This document shows positions 53,282 through 61,207 of a stretch of 64,000 nt of DNA, in pieces. Both the position numbers and the translations under genes were made by a program. Source of the DNA: an uncultured Dorea sp. (GTDB lineage Bacteria; Bacillota; Clostridia; Lachnospirales; Lachnospiraceae). The notes beneath the pieces were generated by a model, which worked only from the letters and a program-made list of their open reading frames with translations, was not told the DNA's origin and did not search any database. Each line of letters opens with the position of its first letter. Position 1 is the first letter of the stretch. The stretch is taken from positions 53,623-117,622 of the forward strand of contig URTM01000004.1 of NCBI GenBank assembly GCA_900550865.1, written 5' to 3'.

Positions 53282-54100
53282 ATGTCCGAAAATATAGAAA
53301 ATACAGTTCAGAAAGAAGATGCTCTTAATACGCAGGAACCGCAGACATCCCAGCCAAGCCAGGACACTCAGGGTGATGCAGCTTCTGCTGCCGGCAGCAA
53401 TGTTGTACCTTATCCGGTTTCCGATAAGCAGAAGCAGACAGAAGCGAAACCTGCCGATAATCCTGCAAATACAGTCACTGAAACAATCACTGAAACAATT
53501 GCTGAAAATACACATTCTACAGCAGAACCCGTTGATGAATCTGCAAATATAGCCGCTGAAACAGTTACATCAGCTACTGAGTCTGTAACTTCCGCTGTTG
53601 AAGGAAATGCATCAGCAGGCTCAGAGAAGTCCCGGACCTCTCACTACGAAGCCCTCGATGATACCGAAGACCTGGAAGAAGATTTCTACGAACATCAGGA
53701 GAAATCCCGTTCCAAAGATGAGCATCCGTTCCGCGAATTTTTCTCTAATTTCCGTTCCAAACGCAAGATCGAGATGAACCGTGACGAGCAGATTCTCTCC
53801 CGTATCAGCGATGATAATCTGATGGAATATCTCCGCATGGAGCAGAAACGTATGGAACTGCTCCAGCAGGCAAAAGAAGTACGTGAGAAAAGATTCTGGA
53901 CCACATTCCAGCTTTTCATCTGCCTCTTATCCGTTGTCCTCGTCATTTATTTTCTGAAGGATAACCCGGTAATACTTGTGACGATCCTGTATACACTTGG
54001 AATCCTCACCGCACTTCGTATCTGGAGCAAATCACAGAACGGAAGAGACCACAAAGATGGCAATGATTCCTCCGGACATCACAAAAAACCCTGGGAATAA
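53282..54100 (+). CDS. Membrane protein with acidic Thr/Glu-rich N-terminus, unknown
   Basis: I recognise no family. Of 272 residues, the first 115 are low-complexity and rich in Thr, Glu, Ala and Ser, with short repeats such as TETITETIAENT and ETVTSATESVTSAVEG. A charged middle part follows (FREFFSNFRSKRKIEMNRDE), then a coiled helix (YLRMEQKRMELLQQAKEVREK). Two hydrophobic segments near residues 207-222 and 226-244 form a hairpin. A Gly/Asp/His-rich tail ends the protein. No signal peptide is seen, so the acidic region is probably inside the cell. GGAGG precedes the ATG. It is divergent from jetA and convergent with spmB. Confidence 0.72.
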   Translation: MSENIENTVQKEDALNTQEPQTSQPSQDTQGDAASAAGSNVVPYPVSDKQKQTEAKPADNPANTVTETITETIAENTHSTAEPVDESANIAAETVTSATESVTSAVEGNASAGSEKSRTSHYEALDDTEDLEEDFYEHQEKSRSKDEHPFREFFSNFRSKRKIEMNRDEQILSRISDDNLMEYLRMEQKRMELLQQAKEVREKRFWTTFQLFICLLSVVLVIYFLKDNPVILVTILYTLGILTALRIWSKSQNGRDHKDGNDSSGHHKKPWE

Positions 54101-54136
54101 TTAGATTTTCCAGAACACTATAGTGAGACCCTGCTC

Positions 54137-54664
54137 TCACACCATCATACCCGCCAGCACCACACTGGCAATCACCCCAGCCAGAGTTGCAAGCAGCGCA
54201 CCGGTCAACGTATAGCGCGTCTTCGTAACTCTGGCTGTCATATAATAGACACTCATAGTATAAAAGATTGTCTCCGTACAAGACATACTGATCGATGCAA
54301 TCAGACCGATATATGAATCTGTCCCATATTCCTTAAAAATATCCAGCAAAAGTCCCGTTGCCGCCGATGAAGAAAACATTTTTACTATTGTAAGTGGAAC
54401 CAGTTCTCCCGGGAAACCGATCCTGTCCGTAACCCTTCCGATTCCATTTGCAATCATCTCCAGAAAACCAGACGCCCTTAATATCCCCACTGCCACCATC
54501 AGCCCGACAAGCGTCGGCATGATCTTGATTACTGTGAGAAATCCTTTCTTCGCACCTTTAATAAACGTATCATAGACCGGAACCTTCATTAAAATCCCAT
54601 AACTTATAATCCCGAATATTACCAGTGGAACAATAAAATCTGTAAGGTATAACAATATCTTCAT
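54137..54664 (-). CDS. spmB: Spore maturation protein B
   Basis: The 175-residue membrane protein of the nucleoside-recognition/SpmB family has VIFGIISYGILMKVPVYDTF near the start, GAKKGFLTVIKIMPTLVGLM and VKMFSSSAATGLLLDIFKEYG with the signature in the middle. A SCTETIFYTMSVYY segment follows (each shown in part). SpmA and SpmB are needed for spore core dehydration in Bacillus and Clostridium. Here spmB is on minus while spmA is on plus, so they are divergent rather than in the usual spmA-spmB operon. AAGGCAGG precedes the ATG. Confidence 0.93.
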   Translation of the reverse strand: MKILLYLTDFIVPLVIFGIISYGILMKVPVYDTFIKGAKKGFLTVIKIMPTLVGLMVAVGILRASGFLEMIANGIGRVTDRIGFPGELVPLTIVKMFSSSAATGLLLDIFKEYGTDSYIGLIASISMSCTETIFYTMSVYYMTARVTKTRYTLTGALLATLAGVIASVVLAGMMV

Positions 54665-54731
54665 ATGCCTGCCTTATCGTCTTATTTATTCTTTTTTATA
54701 TCTTATGCGCAACGAGTATATATTATACATT

Positions 54732-54773
54732 AAATGGGGACGGGGGATTTTTAGAAATCCCCCGTCCCCATTT
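54732..54773. repeat. Type A GGGGACGGGGG palindrome between spmB and spmA
   Basis: Arms of 19 bp (AAATGGGGACGGGGGATTT and complement) flank TTAG. It lies in the shared upstream region of two divergent genes, where an intrinsic terminator would not be expected. Confidence 0.9.
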
Positions 54774-54784
54774 ATAATGTCATA

Positions 54785-54824
54785 TTTTCCACATATTCCA
54801 CATACTTATTATCAGATATCCACA
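54785..54824. promoter_or_regulatory. Near-match DnaA boxes upstream of spmA
   Basis: TTTTCCACA (54785-54793), TATTCCACA (54794-54802) and ATATCCACA (54816-54824) each differ from TTATCCACA by one or two bases. They lie 17-56 bp before the spmA start. Confidence 0.4.
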
Positions 54825-54840
54825 TGCAGGAGTATTCTTT

Positions 54841-55467
54841 ATGCTGAACTACCTCTGGTCTTTTATGATCCTTACAGGCATCGTATACGCCGCCTTCACA
54901 GGCAGGATGCCCGACATTACCAATGCCGCTCTTGATTCCTCAAAGGAAGCCATTTCGCTGTGTATCACCATGATCGGGGTCATGTCATTCTGGGTAGGAC
55001 TTATGGAGATTGCCTCCGAAGCCGGGATCATCCAGGCTGCTTCAAAAAAGCTCCGGCCGGTCATCCATTTCCTTTTTCCCCAGCTGCCACCCGGTCATTC
55101 CGCCGAAGAACCGATCACCACTAACATCATTGCCAATATTCTGGGACTTGGCTGGGCCGCTACCCCTGCCGGGTTAAAAGCGATGGAAGAATTATCCCGT
55201 CTGGAAGACCAACGCCGCAAAAGGCTGGCTCCCGGTATCTCCCGCCCTGCCGGTACGGCAAGTAATGAGATGTGTACATTTCTCATCATTAACATTTCCT
55301 CCCTGCAGCTCATTCCGATCAATGTAATTGCCTACCGCAGCCAGTACGGAAGTGTGAATCCTGCGTCAATTATCGGTGCAGGTATTTTATCCACTCTTCT
55401 CAGTACCGCAGTTGCAGTCATTTATTGCAAATGGAAAGGACACATACATTCCTCTCACACATCGTGA
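54841..55467 (+). CDS. spmA: Spore maturation protein A
   Basis: The 208-residue membrane protein matches SpmA. It has YLWSFMILTGIVYAAFTGR and ALDSSKEAISLCITMIGVMS near the start. NIIANILGLGWAATPAGLKA and TASNEMCTFLIINISSLQLI follow in the middle. It carries a Gate-type (nucleoside recognition) domain like SpmB and acts with it in spore core dehydration. AGGAG lies 8 nt before the ATG. Its order relative to spmB is inverted (divergent), with a type A palindrome and DnaA-like boxes between them. Confidence 0.93.
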   Translation: MLNYLWSFMILTGIVYAAFTGRMPDITNAALDSSKEAISLCITMIGVMSFWVGLMEIASEAGIIQAASKKLRPVIHFLFPQLPPGHSAEEPITTNIIANILGLGWAATPAGLKAMEELSRLEDQRRKRLAPGISRPAGTASNEMCTFLIINISSLQLIPINVIAYRSQYGSVNPASIIGAGILSTLLSTAVAVIYCKWKGHIHSSHTS

Positions 55468-55514
55468 TAATGCAGTGCTGTTTCCATCCACATGAAATTC
55501 CTGACTCCACAAAG

Positions 55515-55546
55515 TTATCCACATTTACAAAATATCCTGTGGATAA
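55515..55546. promoter_or_regulatory. Facing pair of perfect DnaA boxes after spmA
   Basis: TTATCCACA (55515-55523) and TGTGGATAA (55538-55546) face each other across 14 bp. The second lies in the last codons of the AI-2E-family gene, so part of the site is within coding DNA. Confidence 0.6.
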
Positions 55547-56682
55547 ATTTCTTTCTGCCGTAATTTGATGTAGACAACTTCACGAAACAACGCATACATT
55601 ACCGACATCAACGGAATAAATACCAGCATTCCAACGACTCCCATCAGACTGCCTCCAACACTCACTGCTGCCAGCACCCAGATAGACGGAAGTCCAACCG
55701 AATTTCCCACCACATGCGGATAGATCAGATTGCCCTCTATCTGCTGGAGTACTAGGAACAGCACGATAAATATCAATGCCTGGACCGGGCTCACCATAAA
55801 TATCAGAAACGCACCGACCGCACAGCCGATAAATGCTCCAAAGATCGGGATCAATGCGGTAAATGCGATCACAATTCCCGTAAGAAGTGCATACGGAAGC
55901 CTAAGCAGTGTCATCGCAACCACGAACATAGATCCCAGAATCAATGCCTCGACACATTGTCCCGTCAGAAAACTTGAGAATGTCTTATATGTCAATGCAA
56001 GAACCTCCAGCGCAGCCTCTGCCCTTCCCTTTCTGACAAATGCAAATAACACTTTTTTCGCCTGTTTTCCCAACTTTTCTTTCTGTAGCAAAATATATAT
56101 CGCAAATACAAATGCAATAAAGAATGTCCCCACAGCACCAATGATATTTTTCGCCGTATTGATCGTGGATTCCAGCATACTTCCGGCTCCGTTCTTCAGA
56201 AACTCCATCGCAGCCTCCATCACCTTGTTCCAGTCAAATTCCAGATTGTTGACTACATTCATAATCTCTTTATTGTTATGGAACCAATGATCTGCCCATT
56301 CCTGCAGCTGCGGGATAAAATCCTGGATACTCTTTCCAAGACTGGCAAATGTTCCGGCAAGCTGCGGAATCAGCCCAAACATGATAAGTGCAAGAAGCCC
56401 GATCACACCGGAAAGAACGATCAGAAGACTGATCCCTCTGGCATATTTTCTTTTATATTTTTCAGGAAGCTTTCTCTCCGTGAATAATTTTCTTTCCACA
56501 AAATTCATCGGAACACTTAAAACGAATGCAATCGCACCACCAAGCAGAAATGGATATAAAATATTCAATACGAAGCGGAACGCATCCATTACAACATCAT
56601 ATTTCCACAGACAGACGATCAATAATGCCGTAAATACGATCAGCCCCCTGATCTGTTTTACTGTTTCTTTTCTCAATTCCAT
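55525..56682 (-). CDS. AI-2E/TqsA-family membrane transporter
   Basis: The 385-residue protein of the AI-2E transporter (PerM/YtvI) family has an N-terminal helix pair and a long amphipathic region near residues 120-180. The conserved C-terminal half carries LTGQCVEALILGSMFVVAMT, GIVIAFTALIPIFGAFIGC, LQQIEGNLIYPHVVGNSVGLP and GGSLMGVVGMLVFIP (each shown in part). Members export small molecules or Na+ in different species, so the substrate is open. It starts 9 bp after the P-type ATPase stop and probably shares its transcript and leader, which hints at ion stress. Confidence 0.9.
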   Translation of the reverse strand: MELRKETVKQIRGLIVFTALLIVCLWKYDVVMDAFRFVLNILYPFLLGGAIAFVLSVPMNFVERKLFTERKLPEKYKRKYARGISLLIVLSGVIGLLALIMFGLIPQLAGTFASLGKSIQDFIPQLQEWADHWFHNNKEIMNVVNNLEFDWNKVMEAAMEFLKNGAGSMLESTINTAKNIIGAVGTFFIAFVFAIYILLQKEKLGKQAKKVLFAFVRKGRAEAALEVLALTYKTFSSFLTGQCVEALILGSMFVVAMTLLRLPYALLTGIVIAFTALIPIFGAFIGCAVGAFLIFMVSPVQALIFIVLFLVLQQIEGNLIYPHVVGNSVGLPSIWVLAAVSVGGSLMGVVGMLVFIPLMSVMYALFREVVYIKLRQKEIYPQDIL

Positions 56683-56691
56683 TCTCTGTTT

Positions 56692-59244
56692 CTATCTCTC
56701 TTTCAAATATTTCATTCCCTGGATCACAGGAAGATTCAACAATGCAAGCCCGTATACCGTCATCAGCTGCTTCAGGTCCAACGTAACTACTTTGAACATT
56801 CCATGTAGTCCCGGAATCATAAGAACACTTGTGATCAGGATCATACCCAGAACAAATGCTCCGATCAGATACTTGTTATTAAAGAATCTCTTTGTAAATA
56901 TTACCGGCTTATCATCCTTACAGTTAAATCCGTGCACCAGACGGCTCATGCACAAAGTTCCGAATGCCATCGTACTTGCAAGAGCTGCATTCTGGCTTGT
57001 GTATCCGATCAGAAATGCCGCCATCGTCATTACACCGATACTCACTCCTTCTGTTGCGATACTCAGCAGATATGGCTTTGTAAGGATTGACTCGCTCATT
57101 GGCCGCGGTCTCTGCTCCATAACTGCTCTGGAATGTGGTTCTACTCCCAGTGCAATTGCCGGCAGGCTGTCTGTCAGCAGATTGATGAACAGCAGATGCA
57201 CCGGTGCAAATGGAACCGGCAGTCCGGCAATGGATGCACATAATACAACCAGAATTGCCCCGAAGTTACCGGACAGCAGGAACTGAATCGCATTTTTAAT
57301 ATGCTGATACAGATTTCTTCCATTTTCCACAGCTTTTACAATCGTTGCGAAATTGTCATCCGTCAGGACCATCGCAGCTGCATCCTTGGCAACCTCACTT
57401 CCGGTCACTCCCATCGCAACACCGATATCGGCCTGTTTCAATGCCGGTGCATCATTCACGCCGTCACCTGTCATTGCTACGATATTCCCCTTCTCCTGCC
57501 ATGCACGGACAATTCGGATCTTATGTTCCGGAGAAACCCTCGCATACACAGAGATCCCTTCTACAAAATCCTGCAGCTCTTCGTCCGACATATTTTCGAT
57601 TACGGCTCCCTCGCAGGCCTCCGATTCTTCTTTTAAGATACCGATTCTCTTTGCAATAGCCGCTGCAGTAATCTTATGGTCACCGGTGATCATAATCGGA
57701 CGGATTCCCGCACGTCTGCACTCCTCCACCGCAAGTCTGGATTCTTCTCTCGGCGGATCCATCATTGCGATCAGACCGATAAATATCAGCTGGTCTTCAT
57801 CCTCCGTACCGATCTCTTTTTCTTCCTGCATCTGCTTATATGCAAATGCAAGAACCCTTAATCCCTCTCTGGAAAATTGCATGTTCTGGGCGGCAATGTC
57901 CTCCCGGTCGGAATCTGTCATCCTCCTTACAGTATTCCCAACCCGTATTCTGTCCATACGCTCCAGCAGGACATCTACCGCACCTTTTACGATCATCATA
58001 TGACCTTCCTGAAGGAGTGCATCATTCATATTGTGAGCAGTCGACATCAGCTTCCGGTCACTGTCAAATGGCACTTCCGACAATCTCGGGTATCTCTCCC
58101 TTACCTGCATCGCATCAATGCCAAGATTCGTTCCAAGATTGATGAGCGCCGTCTCTGTCGGATCACCGATCTCCTGTCCGTCCGTATTCGTAGAATCATT
58201 ACACAAGATACTGAATCTTAAAAGTAATTTTTCATTTTCATTCTTCAGATCAATCTTTCCTGCCGGGATTCTCTTCCCATTTACATAATAATCCTCGACC
58301 GTCATCTTATTCTGTGTGAGCGTTCCCGTCTTATCCGAACAGACAACCGATACACTTCCCAGACCTTCCACTGCCTGCAGCTTACGTATGATCGCATGTT
58401 CCTTTGCCATCTTCTGCGTTCCGAAGGATAACACGATCGTAACGATCGAGCTTAATGCCTCCGGTATTGCCGCAACCGCAAGTGCAACAGCGAACATAAA
58501 TGCCGAACCCCACGATTCACCCTGAAATACATTCACTCCAAATATCACTACGGAGAACGCCAGAATCAGCATCGATAATTTCTTTCCGAAATCATCCAGA
58601 TTCACCTGAAGCGGTGTTCTCTTTTCCGAAGTATTCTTCATAAGATCTGCAATCTTTCCGACTTCTGTCTTCATACCGATCGCAGTTACTTCATATCTTC
58701 CTCTTCCATATGTGACGAAGCTTCCGGAGAATACCCGGTTCGTCTGATCTCCCAGTGCCGCAGTTTCTTCCACTTCATCCAGATTCTTCTCTATGGAAAT
58801 GCTTTCTCCCGTCAGAGCACTTTCATCTACTTTCAGACTTGCGCATTCAATCAGTTTTCCGTCTGCCGGGATACAGTCTCCTGCTTCAAGGATCACTTCA
58901 TCACCGATCGTGACTTCCCTGGACGGAATCTGGACCACGCTGCCATCACGCACAACCTTGGCTTCCGGTGCCGATAACTGCTTTAAACTGTCCAGTGACT
59001 GCTCTGCCTTTACCGTCTGTATTGTTCCCAGAACCGCGTTCATCGTGATCACGACGAAGATAACAATTGCGCTCTCCGCATCTCCGAGAATTCCTGATAT
59101 GACCGCCGATACGATCAATATAATAACCAGAAAATCTTTGAATTGTTCCAGAAATATCCGGAGTACACTTTTCTTTTTTCCTTCCGTCAATTCATTGAAT
59201 CCGTATTTTTCTTGATTCTTTCTTGCCTGTTCACTTGTTAACAT
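56692..59244 (-). CDS. P-type cation-transporting ATPase (calcium type, P2)
   Basis: The 850-residue pump starts with the cation N-terminal domain (SEQARKNQEKYGFNEL). It has DESALTGESISIEK, AVALAVAAIPEALSSIVTIV (shown in part, helix 4 with the PEAL-type ion site), the phosphorylation motif SDKTGTLTQNKMT and MITGDHKITA. TGDGVNDAPALKQADIG and six C-terminal helices follow. The PEALSS variant of helix 4 matches P2A/PMCA-like calcium pumps of Firmicutes. ATG 59244 follows GAGGAG; upstream in-frame starts lie within the leader. A structured leader with a strong attenuator precedes it, so it is probably riboregulated. Confidence 0.9.
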   Translation of the reverse strand: MLTSEQARKNQEKYGFNELTEGKKKSVLRIFLEQFKDFLVIILIVSAVISGILGDAESAIVIFVVITMNAVLGTIQTVKAEQSLDSLKQLSAPEAKVVRDGSVVQIPSREVTIGDEVILEAGDCIPADGKLIECASLKVDESALTGESISIEKNLDEVEETAALGDQTNRVFSGSFVTYGRGRYEVTAIGMKTEVGKIADLMKNTSEKRTPLQVNLDDFGKKLSMLILAFSVVIFGVNVFQGESWGSAFMFAVALAVAAIPEALSSIVTIVLSFGTQKMAKEHAIIRKLQAVEGLGSVSVVCSDKTGTLTQNKMTVEDYYVNGKRIPAGKIDLKNENEKLLLRFSILCNDSTNTDGQEIGDPTETALINLGTNLGIDAMQVRERYPRLSEVPFDSDRKLMSTAHNMNDALLQEGHMMIVKGAVDVLLERMDRIRVGNTVRRMTDSDREDIAAQNMQFSREGLRVLAFAYKQMQEEKEIGTEDEDQLIFIGLIAMMDPPREESRLAVEECRRAGIRPIMITGDHKITAAAIAKRIGILKEESEACEGAVIENMSDEELQDFVEGISVYARVSPEHKIRIVRAWQEKGNIVAMTGDGVNDAPALKQADIGVAMGVTGSEVAKDAAAMVLTDDNFATIVKAVENGRNLYQHIKNAIQFLLSGNFGAILVVLCASIAGLPVPFAPVHLLFINLLTDSLPAIALGVEPHSRAVMEQRPRPMSESILTKPYLLSIATEGVSIGVMTMAAFLIGYTSQNAALASTMAFGTLCMSRLVHGFNCKDDKPVIFTKRFFNNKYLIGAFVLGMILITSVLMIPGLHGMFKVVTLDLKQLMTVYGLALLNLPVIQGMKYLKER

Positions 59245-59313
59245 CTTATTCTCCTCTCTGTTATACAAAGTTATAGAAAACCGTTGTGCAAAATAAAGCG
59301 TAAATCTTAATAT

Positions 59314-59413
59314 AAAAAAGAGACCTTTATTGCACAAAAACTATGCAATAAAAGTCTCACCATTTCATTACGATACGGATGACCTGTCTGTCATCGTACT
59401 GACGTCATCGTAA
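59314..59413 (-). ncRNA. Structured leader with attenuator before the P-type ATPase gene
   Basis: Reading minus, TTACGAT (59413-59407) pairs with ATCGTAA (59374-59368). Inside it, GATGAC (59395-59390) pairs with GTCATC (59383-59378). ACGATGAC occurs twice in the 5' half, giving alternative pairings. A 15-bp stem follows, GAGACTTTTATTGCA (59358-59344) with TGCAATAAAGGTCTC (59334-59320), then T6: a full intrinsic terminator 70 bp before the ATG. The order aptamer-like fold, terminator, gene is that of a riboswitch. I could not match it to the Mn (yybP-ykoY), Mg (M-box) or NiCo consensus. The rest of 59245-59528 is AT-rich. Confidence 0.6.
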
Positions 59414-59528
59414 ACATCTATCTGTTTTATCTGTTCTAAAATCCTATAAAAATAAATAGATGCCGATTACTCCCCTTTATTAAAATATAATATAAACATT
59501 TTTCTGACTTCTGTCAATCATTTTTAGC

Positions 59529-59560
59529 AAAAAAAAGAAGCAGTACTTATATACTACTTC
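59529..59560 (-). terminator. Terminator of the tRNA-Lys gene
   Basis: On minus, GAAGTAGTAT pairs with GTACTGCTTC (two G-T pairs), and a T8 tract follows, 13 bp after the tRNA end. Confidence 0.8.
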
Positions 59561-59572
59561 ACTCTCATTCCA

Positions 59573-59645
59573 TGAGCGTGCGGGGATTCGAACCCCGGAC
59601 AACTTGATTAAAAGTCAAGTGCTCTACCACCTGAGCTACACGCCC
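59573..59645 (-). tRNA. tRNA-Lys (anticodon TTT)
   Basis: The 73-nt gene folds as a full cloverleaf on minus. The acceptor stem pairs GGGCGTG with CACGCTC (one G-T pair) and the discriminator base is A. The D-arm is AGCTCAGGTGGTAGAGC. The anticodon stem ACTTGAC/GTCAAGT-type pairing holds the loop CTTTTAA, anticodon TTT. The T-arm is CCGGGGTTCGAATCCCCG. CCA is not encoded. It is a lone tRNA gene. Confidence 0.97.
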
Positions 59646-59715
59646 TTAAACACTCGCAGAAGTAATAATATCATAAGTCTTATATAAATGCAAGCACTTT
59701 TTTCAGATTTTAATT

Positions 59716-59763
59716 TTAAAATGCATCTCGCCGTATCGCTACAGGCGATTCTAAATGGCGAGA
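59716..59763 (-). terminator. Probable terminator after scrB
   Basis: On minus, TCTCGCC pairs with GGCGAGA (59763-59757 with 59732-59726), with an inner ATCGC/GCGAT hairpin, and the weak T-tract TGCATTTT follows. It starts 8 bp after the scrB stop. Confidence 0.6.
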
Positions 59764-59770
59764 CACAATC

Positions 59771-61195
59771 TTATTTTTTCAAATCATAGAACTTTCCGCT
59801 CAGATTTTTCACCTTTACATAAGAAACATGATCTATAAACATTCTCGAAGTAAATACCGTTTTCCCATGATCGCAGAAAATCTCGATACTGGAATGATCT
59901 ACCATAACCCGGACAGTCTGTTTCTTCTCTAACTGTTTTGCATAACGGATCGTTCCAAACTTCTCCGCATACACTTCTGTCATACCACTTCTGTCCAGAC
60001 AATATTCTTCCCCATCTGCGCTTAAAATCAAACAGTTACCATCTTTATTTCCTATCTCTATAGAAAACGCACCTTCTGTATTTCCTTCAAGCTCAAAAGA
60101 ACATTCTTCAACCTTTATATGCTCTGCAATGCTTCTTTCATTTGCACGAAGCTGCTTTAGCTCTTCTACCGGCTGCTGGATCAACCTATCTTTCTCTATC
60201 CAAATTTCTCTTGGAAGTGTTAACATGTGAGCCCAATTATTCTTATCAGTTGGATATTCGCTCTTAGAATTTCCAAGCCATCCAAATAAAATTCTTCGAT
60301 GTTTTTCATCCTCATACGATTGAGGCGCATAGAAATCAAATCCCTTATCAAGTTCATACATTTCTGAAAATTGAAATTCTTTTCGTTCTGTATCCAATGG
60401 TTTTCCTATCATGTAAACTACGGAGAACACATTTTTATAATCATATTTATTCTCACTTGAAATTCCCATTGGAGAACAGAACAGCACTCCTTTTTGATTC
60501 TCTTCATAATAATTTGGACATTCCAACATGTAACCTAACATTGCTTCCTGTCCATTCTGAAGTAATCTCACTCTTCCGGCGTACTCATATGAATCTGCCT
60601 GCTTACCTCTGTACAACATCAGAATTCCTTCATGTTCTTTACTTTCTGCTCCTGTCAGCATCCAGTATTCACTGTCCCTTTTCCAGACATATGGATCACG
60701 GTAATTCATTGTCGTCTGATCCGGATCCATTTCTACAATCTTTTTCCGGTCTGTCAGTTTCTCACCATCAAATCTGGCATAACAGGTACATGGGATCATC
60801 TCTTCATTTTCAATTCCTGTATAGAAAACATGTACTTTTTCTCCCTCTTTTAATGCCATTCCTGTATAACACCCGTAAGAGTCTGATTCTGTATCCGGGT
60901 ACATTGCCACACCATGATCTTCATAATGAATAAAATCTTTTGTTGTCAAATGATACCAGTGTTTCAACCCATGTACCGGTCCAGCCGGAAACCATTGGTA
61001 AAAAATATGGTGTATCCCATTAATCTCACACAGCCCATTCGGATCATTCATCAGACCGCATTTCGGTGCAATGTGCCATACCGGATAATACGGATCTTTC
61101 CTGGTTGTCTCCTGTATCCGTTGAAAATATTCAGCCGGCATATCCGTAATCCGAATATGCCGGTTCTGATGATTTGAAAAATCATACTGAAACAT
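59771..61195 (-). CDS. scrB: Sucrose-6-phosphate hydrolase (GH32)
   Basis: The 474-residue beta-fructofuranosidase cleaves sucrose 6-phosphate from the PTS into glucose 6-phosphate and fructose. The five-bladed propeller carries the nucleophile Asp in GLMNDPNG, the stabiliser Asp in NYRDPYVW and the acid Glu in MLECPNYYE. A C-terminal beta-sandwich from about residue 330 ends with VMVDHSSIEIFCDHG. It has no signal peptide, in line with a cytoplasmic role. AGGAG precedes the ATG. It follows scrA by 12 bp in the same operon. Confidence 0.95.
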   Translation of the reverse strand: MFQYDFSNHQNRHIRITDMPAEYFQRIQETTRKDPYYPVWHIAPKCGLMNDPNGLCEINGIHHIFYQWFPAGPVHGLKHWYHLTTKDFIHYEDHGVAMYPDTESDSYGCYTGMALKEGEKVHVFYTGIENEEMIPCTCYARFDGEKLTDRKKIVEMDPDQTTMNYRDPYVWKRDSEYWMLTGAESKEHEGILMLYRGKQADSYEYAGRVRLLQNGQEAMLGYMLECPNYYEENQKGVLFCSPMGISSENKYDYKNVFSVVYMIGKPLDTERKEFQFSEMYELDKGFDFYAPQSYEDEKHRRILFGWLGNSKSEYPTDKNNWAHMLTLPREIWIEKDRLIQQPVEELKQLRANERSIAEHIKVEECSFELEGNTEGAFSIEIGNKDGNCLILSADGEEYCLDRSGMTEVYAEKFGTIRYAKQLEKKQTVRVMVDHSSIEIFCDHGKTVFTSRMFIDHVSYVKVKNLSGKFYDLKK

Positions 61196-61207
61196 AAATT
61201 TACTCCT

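Noticed and set aside
59314..59413. yybP-ykoY manganese riboswitch or M-box
   Set aside because: I could not find the conserved yybP-ykoY loops or the M-box core; the fold is smaller and different.
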